From Diphasiastrum complanatum (lineage: Eukaryota; Streptophyta; Lycopodiopsida; Lycopodiales; Lycopodiaceae), in contig CM055099.1 of the NCBI GenBank assembly GCA_029204225.1, positions 61,659,753-61,723,752 on the forward strand: a stretch of 64,000 nt of DNA, read 5' to 3'. Below the pieces are notes generated by a model that saw only the letters and a list, made by a program, of their open reading frames with translations, was not told the DNA's origin and did no database searches. Position 1 is the first letter of the stretch. Every line of letters begins with the position of its first letter. A program made the position numbers and the translations under genes. Shown piece after piece: positions 34,001-43,875 of this stretch.

Positions 34001-34861
34001 TTAAAGGAACGGGCAACCTTCTTTTGTTTCTTTGGACAAATGCCCCTTCTCCATATAGGAGAAACACAACTTGTCACTCTTGACCTTATCAAAGTCTGCC
34101 CTCTCCAATTGAGGATGTTTCTTCTTCTTTCTCGATGGTGAAGCAATGTCAAAAACCTTCTCCTTGCCCTTCTTGAAGGAGGCACCCGAAGATGGTTTAT
34201 CTTTGGGTTCGGATTCTTGGCCTTGTCGCTCTTTACAGGTCATAGGGTGCGTATCGTCAAAGATTCTTGCGTAGCACATTGCATCTTCCAAGGTTTGTGG
34301 TTGATTGTGACGGACTTCCAATTGATAGTCTTTGGGCAAGTCCAAAATAAAATGCAACTTTAGAAGGATCGGGTCCATCCTACTGGCAAACCACGAAACC
34401 ACTTTATGAAAATCTTGTAAGTAAGCATCAAACGGTTTCGTGCCCGTTTGCACAGTGGCAAATCGATGATAATACTCAAAATCGGTCAAGATTGGCATAA
34501 GCGCGGCCTTAAAGGCAATTTGAAAGTCTTCCCAAGTTGTAGGAACATTTTTTTGTGTTCGTTCTTTTGACTTCTTCATGCAAAGAGGCATGACTTTGGA
34601 GGGCTTCTGAAACGAACTACATGCCAAAATCACATCTTGGTGCCTGTCTTTTTTCTGTTCTGTGAAAAAACTCGGGGTAAACATCGGGTTGAGGAGGGCT
34701 TGTCGAGATTGCGCCATGGCCTTCATCTCTGCCTCCACCCGTTCATGTTTAGATTGCATGTCTTTAATTTGTTGCTGCAACAAATTGATAGCCTGCACCA
34801 TTTCCTCCATATCGGTTGCTGCTGGGCCTAAAGCTTGGGTTTCTTCCCTTTGAGTGTCCAT
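34001..34861 (-). pseudogene. Element D gag
   Basis: 287 codons from MDTQREETQA (ATG at 34861-34859). A predicted coiled-coil-like stretch (AINLLQQQIKDMQSKHERVEAEM) precedes the gypsy Gag core (TWEDFQIAFKAALMPILTDF, LHFILDLPKDYQLEVRHNQP) and a basic region. The knuckle CFSYMEKGHLSKET has lost two cysteines. The frame is otherwise open, so gag is the best preserved part of D. Confidence 0.8.
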
Positions 34862-36505
34862 GACGATGAGAGAGAAATGTGTTGCAAAATAGCAGAGGCA
34901 AAACGGCAATCGTAGGTTCAAAAATCGGCTCAAATAAGTGTATGTAGCAAAAGGGGCTCAGTAATACACAAGCATAAGGAGCTAACTTGCAAGAAGGGAA
35001 GTGGAATGAATGGGTCCCCAAGTCACCCCCTTCTCATGCAAAAGGGACAGGCGGGGCCTAAAAGGAGCCCACTTGTTCCATGTTGACTTATTGACCAAGG
35101 TGGATGTCAAAAGGGCTTCCACTTGGCCTAAGGAACCGAAACTATATATCATTTCCATTAAGCCCCATTCCCTCTCCACTCCTTCCCTCCTGCGTACCTC
35201 TCCTCTCTCCAAGATACGTGCACTCTCTTGGAATTTGCAGGTACGTAGAAGAAAGAAAGATGGAGAGGAGATGGTACAACCTATGATTGACAGTGTACCA
35301 AAAAAGGAACCATGGCCTAAAGTTCTTTTTACTTGGTTTCCACTTTCTTTTAAACCTAGATTTTTTAAGCTTAGCTTTTAGCACAAAACATTTATTTTAA
35401 ACCAAAGCTTTACAAGCTTAGTTTGCAAAAGAAACCTTAGAGGTTTAGAGAGGCACACCCTTCCTCACCCATCACATCATGGTAGATGGTAGTAACACAA
35501 GTGGTGGCGGAGGTACACGTACCCCTCCCCTCGCTTCACATGGCCACCGCTGCCGCAAACCTCCCAGTCACAACATGAATGGGGGGAAGTAAGATCCCTG
35601 CCCCTCTTCAGACACGGTACGGCCCTGACAATGGCCCCCGAGGGGCTATGTAGGCAGCAGGCCCGCGCAGGCCCCGAGGCACAAGCTGGCCCGCCCAGTA
35701 GTTTAATTTTAATTTTTAATTTTTTGGAAGTTCATCTTCTCAAGTAAAGAAATGGGTGAAGTTGCAAAAGAGGGGGGGGGGAATAAAAACCTTAACTCTA
35801 AGTTAAACTTAAGCATAGTTCCAATGAACCATGGACGGTTCACCACGGTTCTTGGAACCGTATAGTGACCGTAGGGTTCACAAAGTTTGGTTCCAAGAAC
35901 CGTGGTTTATTTATTTTTTTACTTCCATGAGTGCCAAAAACAGTGAAATGAGGGCCAAAAATAGTGAGTGCCAAAAAACAGTGAGTGCCATGAGTGCCAT
36001 GAGTGCCGAAAACAGTGAAATAAGGGCCAAAAATAGCGAGTGCCAAAGAATAGAGTGCCAAAAACATTGAGTGCCATGAGTGCCAAAAATCCGTGGGAGG
36101 GGTTTTGGGGGGAAAGGGTAAAAAACCATGGTTCATGAACCGTGGTACGCTTCACCCCATGGTTCCCAAGACCCACAATTCTGAGAACCGTGGGTTCTAT
36201 GAACTTAAGTTACCCTTTCTTTAAACCATTGTTTTAAAGAAATTAAGTAAACTTCATTCTTTCCTAGGAAACCAAATAAAACTTAAGCTTCCTAAGGTTA
36301 AAGGTTTAAAATGAAAAAACCATAGCCAGCATAACAAACCCAATGTTTGCTATCATATAATAATTTTTTTCCAGCAAACCATACTCAGCCTTTTTCAGGG
36401 ATTAACCTAGAAATAAAGGCTAAAGGTAAGCCAAATTCCCTAGAGGAGTAAATCAACCAAAAGAGCATGAAAAGGGAACATATGCACCTATACAAAGGAA
36501 TCGAT
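34862..36505 (-). other. Element D leader with hAT-type MITE
   Basis: Untranslated leader between primer-binding site and gag, with a poly-G run near 35771-35781 and the MITE at 35814-36201. No gene seen. Confidence 0.6.
35814..36201. mobile_element. hAT-type MITE, 388 bp, with a GAGTGCCA minisatellite core
   Basis: The ends CATAGTTCC... and ...GGGTTCTATG share the first five bases in inverted orientation. The flanks carry a perfect 8-bp duplication AACTTAAG (35806-35813 and 36202-36209), as in hAT elements. The interior has degenerate inverted GGTTC/GAACC words near both ends. The core is a tandem array of GAGTGCCA/AAAACAGTGA units at about 35928-36090. Confidence 0.75.
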
Positions 36506-36519
36506 TGCTCTGATACCAA
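36506..36519 (-). promoter_or_regulatory. Primer-binding site of element D
   Basis: On the minus strand TGGTATCAGAGCAA, matching initiator tRNA-Met 3' end. Confidence 0.82.
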
Positions 36520-36900
36520 CTACTACAACTCCCAAGATGTCCGATAGCTTTTAAGGTTGATGCCACCCTATACAAGTGAGGCAACGATAACTGGCGTCCC
36601 ATACCACCAGCCATCATCCTCAAGTCTCCCCAGCATACACTCTTGGACTGGAGATACATCATGACTATTGCACGTGCTCTCCCTCCACCAATTCCCGGGA
36701 AGACTGAGTGAATGGAAAAAGGGATACTCCACCATCTCTATATAGGCATACTACAAGTGGGTCCATCAAGCATGGTCCCGCCGGCGACACGTGACCACCT
36801 AGGATGGTGACGCGTGGCACCCAAACATGTCGATAACGCTAGATGGATCTTGCACCTCATGAGGCCGTCACTTAAGGGTGTATCGTTATGGTACATAACA
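36520..36900 (-). repeat. 5' LTR of element D (about 381 bp)
   Basis: Minus strand TGTTATGTACC... to ...GTTGTAGTAGT, next to the primer-binding site. It lacks about 80 bases found in the other LTR and ends differently (GTAGTAGT versus GTAACA), so its inner boundary is approximate. Confidence 0.8.
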
Positions 36901-36905
36901 TATCT

Positions 36906-37250
36906 ACTCAAGCCTTACTAAAGACATTTGGTCTACCAAAGATCGTTGATGTTTCAAGAGGGTGAGCTTGTGTTATGGGTTAACAACAAAGAAATAAAAT
37001 TCCTTGAATTGGAGTGTATAGAGCAAAGGACGTTTTGGTGTCAATATGTGCTATATTTGGGGATTGGCAAAAATACAATTTTTTGAAGCTTTGATCTATT
37101 ACATCATGGTCATTGATGCTTACTCAAGAAAACATAGTTTCCCACCTTTTTAGGATGGCTCTTTCTAGAAGTGGAAGAATCAGCTTTTCAAGCAGTTCAG
37201 TATTGGTCCCGCCTAGAAAAAAACTTTGAAGAATTTGTTTAGGGTTTCAA
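36906..37250 (+). pseudogene. copia-E GAG-pre-integrase and integrase relic
   Basis: Fragments around FGLPKIVDVSRG (about 36930), then YYIMVIDAYSRKH (about 37095-37135) of the copia integrase core (second-aspartate block D-A-Y-S-R). Same strand and order as the relic at 30066, so element D interrupted it. Confidence 0.65.
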
Positions 37251-38265
37251 AAGATTATAATTTTTATTAGTTACCAGAAAATCAATTGTAGTAAGATTGG
37301 GTGCACTATATATCACAGTCACTCTCGAATTTACAGTCAAATTTAGTCATTTAGAATGAGATAAAATATGATATTGATGATACTAGTGTTGATTTTATAT
37401 GAACCGAGGTTCAGATAACAGGCAGAACCAACCCTGAAACTGTTTTGAACAAGAAAAAGAACTAGAACGAGAAAGAAACAAAAGCCAATAGCTCCTCTGG
37501 AGCAGGGGATCTGTAAACATTTGCACTTGGTGTTGAAGTGGATCGAATTGGATGAACCCTTTCAAATTGGAATTGTGGTTCAAATCTCAATGAATTGGAG
37601 AATAATGGTTCTACTTTGTGAAGCACAAGCCTCAAGCCATTCAATCTTTTGGGGAGTTTGGTTAAGAATTGAATGGAAAGGAAAATGAAAGTGCTAAGGA
37701 ATGATAGAGGAGAGTATAATTTTCAGGAGTTCGATGCGTTATGCAAAAGGGCCATTGAAACCACTTGAAGTTGAAGATTTTCAAGCTCATAGTTGGTGTT
37801 GTGTGAAGATTGACTTATCGTGTGAAGCTTGCTGGAAGGAGACGTGCACTATGACCCACATGAATGCTTGTAGCTTTACATGAATTCTTCAGCAAAGTCC
37901 ACGAGGTAGTTCAATAAAGCAACATGGATGAAGATTGTAGCCTCTAGGAATGCATGAAAATTTCTTGAAGGAGGCAACGTAGAAGGAATGCATGAAGGGC
38001 AAGAATCTTTTGGTGCATAAGACCCTTCAATGTGATGCATCTCTTGTGTGTAGAGGGTTTGTGTTACACTCCAGTAATTTTAATCTTCTCTACTCCTCCC
38101 AAAGCTCTAGAATTCTAGTTTTGTTTCTAATGATTGATGTTGTGTTTCAGATATTCGACTAACTTAAGATTTTCAACTTGAGTTTTGACATACTAGTTGA
38201 AGTGGATAATTTCACTTGACACAACAGAGTTTAACAAGCATGGGCAATTTCTTAATTTGATGCAG
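37251..38265. other. No gene seen; putative intron end
   Basis: Only short random ORFs. The final bases TTGATGCAG form the acceptor of the next exon. Confidence 0.4.
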
Positions 38266-38439
38266 GTTATTTGTGCAGTGGGGAATGCCATATTTTTTGC
38301 ACTTCTTGTGATACGAAGTATTTGGTCCGTACTCACTTATATCCAGTCCCAAAACCGTCAGTTTGAAGTCAACAATACTGGAGCAGATGGTGGAGGAAAT
38401 CAACGCCCTGATTTTATGGTTCCAGGAGCTCCTGCATAG
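38266..38439 (+). CDS. Putative terminal exon of a small membrane protein
   Basis: After TTTGATGCAG the reading frame gives VICAVGNAIFFALLVIRSIW and SVLTYIQSQNRQFEVN, a second hydrophobic segment followed by a polar glycine/asparagine-rich tail ending FMVPGAPA and TAG (38437-38439). Phase 0 at the acceptor fits the 22-codon exon at 28481-28546, giving two adjacent membrane segments near the C-terminus. No transposon similarity. I do not recognise the family. The intron would be 9.7 kb, filled by copia-E and element D. Confidence 0.55.
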   Translation, partial: VICAVGNAIFFALLVIRSIWSVLTYIQSQNRQFEVNNTGADGGGNQRPDFMVPGAPA

Positions 38440-39100
38440 ACATCTTGTCGTGGCTCTGCCACCAAAAGCAGATACAGATTGAGATCAAACATTTAGTATG
38501 ATATGAAATCCTTGATGTTCTGAAAAGGTGTGTTTCCATCACAGAAAATTTCAAACTCTTGAGCTTTCATACAGAGACTGCAAGTATTTGTTCATGAAGT
38601 TGAAATGGACGATTTTTGTTATTTGCAGGAACATCACACTTACTAAAAATAAAGTCAGGATACTAAAACAAGATGAGAAGGCAGCTGTTTTTTGTGATTC
38701 CTTCTAAGAGATATAGAAAGAATAGTGAAGAACCTAGCTGTAAATAAATTTTTTTTGCAACACTCATGGGCTTATGAGGTAGAAATAGTAATTATGGTCA
38801 TCTTTGTATTTGACATGAGCGGGGAGCTTTTACCTCTATTATAGAGCGACGAGCAGGCAAATGAAAAGCTGATACAGATTTCTCATTATCATCCTTTTGT
38901 AGTACCAAGTGCTCGTATGTATGAATGGGCAATATTGTGGAAATTTGTGAACTGCAGGTCAGACAACCAACGTGCAGCTTGCTATATCTAAAACAAAGTT
39001 CTTCAATCTTTGTATTACGTGGTGATTGATGTATAAATAAACTTTCGTGTGAACTTCCTTACAGGTTCAAAAGCTTTTTGGATGGTCTTATAGATCAGAT
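38440..39100 (+). other. Possible 3' UTR of the host-gene candidate
   Basis: No ORF. AATAAA-type words occur at about 38647, 38743 and 39034 and could serve polyadenylation. Confidence 0.35.
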
Positions 39101-39221
39101 AGCATGCTTATTTTTTAGCCATTGCCATCTTCCACAAGCATTGTTGTTTTGTACATTTTTGCTTTCTTATCGAATGACGGCTTTGAAAATGGGAATGGCT
39201 AATCATGTTTCTTTTACTTTT

Positions 39222-39351
39222 ATTGCACAGTAAGCTGAGTATTTAAATTTCACACGATCTTATAATTATAAACTCGCGGCATTGCACAGTAAGCTGAGTA
39301 TTTAAATTTCACACAAGATCTTTCAATTATAAACTCGCGGTAATTTGAATC
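39222..39351. repeat. 59-bp tandem duplication
   Basis: ATTGCACAGTAAGCTGAGTA...AAACTCGCGG occurs at 39222 and again at 39281 with few differences. Confidence 0.88.
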
Positions 39352-39359
39352 TTAGTGCC

Positions 39360-40240
39360 ATTACCTTGTAACTTTTATTATTTGCTCATCTGTGGTATAA
39401 CAACAGAGTGCATGACAAAAAGTGTCATCTTTGTTGCACAAATAGACTTACATTAACCAACTCAACATGTTGAGCAACTTCCTGGTTTGGAAATGTGCCG
39501 TTTCTATGAATGGTTTGATTGAAAAAGGCTAATGATCGTGTACATAAAAAACAAAAAATGAAATTAGTTCAGACACGGCCCATAAGAACTAGAGTATGTG
39601 GAATATATAGTATTTATGTTTTCAAATTGAGAATCCTATGGACAAGACACGAAACGACTCTACTGAAGATGATGGTTTTACCTATAGTAATGACTATTTT
39701 TGATTGAGGGCAGTATGTCTTTTATGACCTTGTGAATGATGCACTCATGAATTACAACTACTATTACTCTTGATTGCATGATGTGCCTTTTGTTGAATGT
39801 CGATGTCAATTGCTTCCAATTTAATTGAACGATTGGCCCTCTTCAAATAGAGGGGGATCAAAACTCTCTAGGCAGGTGAAACAGATCATTGGGGCTACAA
39901 ATCAACACCATTTCAAAGTGGAAAAATGCTTGGGCCGATCATTGAAACACAGTCTCCATCCAATCAGGGCACCTTGGGAATTGGGCCTCAAATTTAGGCA
40001 CCATATGCACATCAAGCATGAGAGATACTGGAAAAAGAGCCTTTCATTGACGGGAGAAAAAAGTGAGAGAAAATATAACCTATTGTTAGGCATGGACATG
40101 TTAGGCTAATATAGGCACTTGTATAAAAAGCATGATCATTATCCCATTGAAAATTGTAAAAGAAGGGTAAATAGGGAGAGTAAATATGGAATGGTGAGTA
40201 CATTGACCACTCCTTGAAATACTAGTATGATTGATGAGTG
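39360..40240. other. No gene recognised
   Basis: A 94-codon ORF (39825-40109) shows no motif I can name. Possibly the gag side of the gypsy relic that follows, but too decayed to say. Confidence 0.35.
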
Positions 40241-41500
40241 TCCTATTGTTTTCATGATAGAAACTTCTCGAACATATTAGGGCATATCAAGGCCATTAGG
40301 AGTTTAAGGTAATGCCTTTCAAGCTTACCAACGCTTTGGCAACACTACAGTGTATTAGACAATATCTTTGTAAATTTGTCATCATCTCTTTTGGTGACAT
40401 ATTGGTCTATAGCGAGACTAAACAACAACATTAGAAACATGTTTATATTGCTGCAAAATCATAAGCCTTGTGCTAAAAAGTCCAATTGCAAGTTCTTTAC
40501 TAAAGAAATAAGTTATTTAGATCAGCTAATCTCAAAAAATGGTATTAGAATGAATCCAACTAAAGTAGTCATTTTGAATTGGCCCAATTTTTCCAATCTT
40601 ACCAATCTCCAAGTTTTCTTGGACTTATTTGGATATTATAGGAGGTTCATCAAGATATGAACACCACCTGCGATACCCGTGACTAATCTCTTGAAGGGTA
40701 AGAGAAAAGATTTCAGTTGGCAACAATCGCAACATGAGAGTTTTGACACACTAAGCGAATTCTCACTATAGCACCAATACTAAAAGTCATGGATCCAAAT
40801 TAGCCATTTGTGGTTGAAATAAATACAAGCGACTTTGCAATAGGAGCAATTTTAATTCAGAATGGGAATCTAGTTGCCTTCAAAAGTAAAAAGTTAAAAC
40901 TCGCTCATGTAAAGTATAGTAGTACCTATGAGAAAAAGCTCTTCTACATTCAATCCATGCCTTTAAAGTCTGGTGCCATTATTTGTATGGTTCATGGTTT
41001 GAAATTTTAAGTGACCATGAAGGTATTCATTATCTTTGTAATCAACTTGACTGTCGAGAAAGAAAAAACCCAATGTTCGGATTCGATGTAAGAGTTTGAG
41101 ATGACAATTCACCAAAAGTCTAAGTTTAATGATGTAGCAAATGTACTTAATCGAAAACCCATAATTAATGAATTGAGTTTCACTTCGATTGACAATGCTT
41201 TTTTGGACTCCTTGAAAGGGAAATGTAAGGAAGACCCTTGTTTTTCTATTACTTTATATATAATCCAAAACATAAATTCAAATTAAATGGGTCATTAATA
41301 GTATCTAGGATTGAGGACACGAATTCCAATAATCTTTTAGACCATGATGAGGATGAGGAATCTATTGCAACAAACCATGTGGAGAAATTCAAGAGGGCTC
41401 AAATGGAAACATTACTCTATAGAGAATGAATATACACTATATAGATGTAGGATTTGTGTTCTGGAATTTGATGATGCAAGGCACCAAATTCTTTATAAGT
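40241..41500 (+). pseudogene. Decayed chromovirus pol fragment (gypsy-H)
   Basis: Broken frames give FKVMPFKLTNALATL and FGDILVYSETK (RT, catalytic block F-G-D-I where FLDDI is expected), NLQVFLDLFGYYRRF, then FVVEINTSDFAIGAILIQNG and YSSTYEKKLFYI of RNase H. PIINELSFTSIDNAFLDSLKGK of the linker before integrase matches element B's INELSFTQIRNELLESLRGK, so this is a distant B relative. The fragment stops at the TRIM array. Confidence 0.75.
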
Positions 41501-41654
41501 TGTGAAAAGTTTTTGCACTTGGTGTGTGTGGTTCGGCTAGGGATTGAAACCTAGATCCTCCCCTATTCCGGTGGGGCGCTCTACCATTGAGCTACCCATC
41601 CATTTGTGTTCATAGAATGTTGTGCAAGGGCTATAGCCTTGACACTTTCTAACA
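41501..41654 (-). repeat. TRIM LTR 1 (154 bp)
   Basis: TGTTAGAAAG...CTTTTCACA on the minus strand. It holds the complete tRNA-like part at 41530-41601. Confidence 0.82.
41530..41601 (-). other. tRNA-like cloverleaf in TRIM LTR 1
   Basis: Minus strand: 5' stem GGATGGG, TA, D-arm GCTC-AATGGTA-GAGC (perfect stem, GG in the loop), an anticodon-like stem CCCC/GGGG, a T-arm CTAGG/CCTAG around a TTCAATC-type loop, and a 3' stem CCGAACC that pairs with the 5' stem at 5 of 7 positions. The A box (TAGCTCAATGG) is close to the consensus. The B box has one extra T here, but LTR 3 has GGTTCAATCCC. The anticodon loop does not have the normal U33, so it is not claimed as a functional tRNA gene. Confidence 0.7.
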
Positions 41655-41727
41655 CTCCCCCTCAAGGCATAGTCTTTTTTAGCTACCGCCTACCTAGACC
41701 ACATCCACAACCATAGCTCTAATATCA

Positions 41728-41860
41728 TGTGAAAAGTTTTTACATTTGGTGTGAACCTAGGACCTCCTCCATTTTGGTGGAGTGCTCTACCATTCAGCTA
41801 CCCGTCCCATTTGTGTTCCTAGAGAGTTGTGCAAGGATATAGCCTTGACACTTTCTAACA
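41728..41860 (-). repeat. TRIM LTR 2 (133 bp)
   Basis: As LTR 1 but lacking about 20 bases that include the B box and 3' stem of the tRNA-like part. Confidence 0.82.
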
Positions 41861-41933
41861 CTCCCCCTCAAGGCATGGCCTTTCTTAGCTACCACCCGCC
41901 CAGACCACACCCCCAACCATGGATCTGATACCA

Positions 41934-42082
41934 TGTGAAAAGTTTTTACACTTGGTGTGTGTGGTTGGGCTAGGGATTGAACCACCTCCCCCATTCTGGT
42001 GGGGTGCTCTACCATTGAGATACCCGTCCATTTGTGTTCCTAGAGTGTTGTGCAAGGGCTATGGCAATGACACTTTGTAACA
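41934..42082 (-). repeat. TRIM LTR 3 (149 bp), tRNA-like part at 41963-42029
   Basis: Contains B box GGTTCAATCCC and A box (T-A-T-C-T-C-A-A-T-G-G, one change). Its 3' stem CCCAACC pairs well with the consensus 5' stem GGATGGG. The primer-binding-site match TGGTATCAGATCCATGG lies just left, at 41917-41933. Confidence 0.8.
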
Positions 42083-42120
42083 CTCCCTCTCAAGGCATAG
42101 CCCTTTTTAACTATCACCTG

Positions 42121-42564
42121 AGTTATGGACTCAGCTCATTACATTCGCCGCATCCATTTACATTTACAGTTACTTTACTTTATGCATAAGCAGGCCTTGG
42201 GCCCTTTTTTATTCATTAGTGACATTCAGGCTATATGGTTGGCCTTTGGCCTTATTATTCATTATTAGGCCATTTGGACATATTACTGGAGAGTGGGGGC
42301 CTTATTGGAGGGCGCACTATTATCCCTCCCAGTTGGGCCCTAGCCACTGGAAGCTTCCTTTTAGGGCTTCCTCTTGGCTATAAGTAGGGAAACTGGGTCC
42401 CATTCAGCTGATGATATTGATCTCTCTCTTTAGCCTCCTTAATCTCTCTCTTTCCTGCTTTCTAGGGTTAAGTCTTGCTTATGTGCTGCTTTCATAGCTT
42501 AAGTCTTGCTTATGTGATGCTTTCATAGCTTAGCTCTAGATCAGCTGTGGCTCTATTCGTAACT
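42121..42564 (+). repeat. 5' LTR of element C (444 bp)
   Basis: AGTTATGGACTCAG...ATTCGTAACT, followed by the primer-binding site TGGTATCAGAGC (42565-42576). Confidence 0.88.
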
Positions 42565-42877
42565 TGGTATCAGAGCACTTTTCTGAGCACAATCTGGAAT
42601 TTTTTCTTTGCTGCCTTGCCTTGCTCCTCCATCGCTGTTCCTACAACTCCATTTTCGCTTTCACAGCCCTGTTCCATCGTTGCTCCTTCCACTCCTTCCT
42701 GCCCAGCGCTCCCCCTGTTTTGTCCCCTCTTTTCCTTGCTGCCCAGCGCTCCTCCTCTTCCTTTCCATCGCTGTCCCTGCCTTCCGACCTGTCACTTTCG
42801 TCTGATATTTTTTCAGTTTGCAGCCATCTTCCACAGTTAGTTCCCTGACTGTCCAGCGCCCATCCTCATCCAAAAAC

Positions 42878-43527
42878 TGTGAAAGATTCAACTAGTTTCA
42901 TCACATTTTGCAATATTTCCATATTTGGCATATTGAGGCCAAAACTTGTTTTAGACTTAGAGGTTGACTTTTCAAAGTTCATTAGTCTAAATTTCATTTG
43001 AATAAACACTTTTTGAAAGTGTGGGAAAGATAGAATGTGAGTTTGAGTAGATTCAATTTGAATAAGTTGGGTACATTGAATCTAGACCCAAAATTGCTAG
43101 GGTTAGCATTTTGGTGGGAAAGCCAAGTGGCCAAATAGGGTTTGGACCTGCTATTAAAGGATGTAACTCGTGGAGAGAGTCATCTTCTCTCTTCTCTATC
43201 TCATTTCATGCTTATACATGGTTCTCTTGGGTTCTACTATCCATTGGTGCACTATCTTGGTGATTACTTGCAATTCTATGTGTTGAATGATCTATATTTG
43301 CTATTTTTGGATCCACACGTGTGAAATACAGTAGCTTGCTGGTTTTGTACGGACAGCAACAGTACATAATCATTTCATTCAAGTTTGATCAAGTTCTATT
43401 AGTGTTTGCATCTCAAATTGTGTGTAGATGCTGATTTTTCTACATTGGTGAGATTGGTAGTGTATTTTTCTTTCTAACCAAAGGTCATTCAAGTAGATTG
43501 GATCTTAAGGATCTGAAATCTTTCACA
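42878..43527 (+). mobile_element. Solo LTR (650 bp) related to element F
   Basis: It interrupts the C leader at a point that is continuous in A. It starts TGTGAAAGATT and ends AAATCTTTCACA, with the flanking pair AAAAC/GAAAC as a slightly mutated 5-bp duplication. Its length is close to F's 647-bp LTR, it has the same TGTGAAA...TTTCACA ends, and it shares internal words (CACACGTGTGAAA, GAGAGAGTCATCT, GATCAAGTTCT). It probably arose by LTR-LTR recombination of an F-family relative. Confidence 0.78.
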
Positions 43528-43875
43528 GAAACTACCCAATTCCAACATCATTTGCTATTCCAAACAACCAAAATTCTTCAACTTGTACATCGCTGCCTCA
43601 GCTCCCAACTTGTCACTTTTGCCTAATTTTTTTTTCCATTTCCAGCCATCTTTTACAGCTTCTCAAAAGGCTGTCGCGCGCTCATTCTCCACCACATTTT
43701 CAGGAATTCTGACTCCAGTTAATCTTTCAAATTCACATTTTTTCCCTGGCTGTCCAGTGCATTTTTACAGCCCTTGTTTCCCACTTCTCCATTGTTCATT
43801 GCTGCCTTTTTTCAGTTGTGATAATATTGGTTGTAATAGGCTAATTTGGGGTGACGACAAGAGTTCGCTATCATT

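Larger units (their letters stand above)
30319..36900 (-). mobile_element. Element D: decayed Ty3/gypsy chromovirus in copia-E
   Basis: Two LTRs (30319-30773 and about 36520-36900), a polypurine tract beside the left LTR, TGGTATCAGAGC beside the right LTR, and the 5-bp TSD TATCT give a complete element read on the minus strand. Gag, protease, reverse transcriptase, RNase H, integrase and a chromodomain relic lie in gypsy order. It interrupts the copia-E protease/integrase interval and carries a later hAT-type MITE in its leader. Confidence 0.88.
41501..42120 (-). mobile_element. Tandem TRIM array with tRNA-like LTRs (left part)
   Basis: On the minus strand, units alternate as LTR (133-154 bp, TGTTAGAAAG...TTTTCACA), primer-binding site (TGGTATCAGATCC), about 70-bp internal segment, polypurine tract (CCTTGAGGGGGAG), next LTR. 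Three LTRs lie here and a fourth at 48758-48886; element C interrupts the third internal segment. There is no coding capacity. This is the architecture of a terminal-repeat retrotransposon in miniature, tandemised by recombination between LTRs. LTRs carry a tRNA-like region with Pol III boxes (separate entry). Confidence 0.8.

Noticed and set aside
35928-36090. Short regularly spaced repeats that might suggest a CRISPR array
   Set aside because: Units are 8-10 bp, degenerate and directly adjacent without spacers, and the context is a plant MITE.
41530-41595. A functional nuclear tRNA gene in the TRIM LTR
   Set aside because: The acceptor stem is imperfect, the anticodon loop lacks U33 and copies differ; treated as a tRNA-like promoter region.
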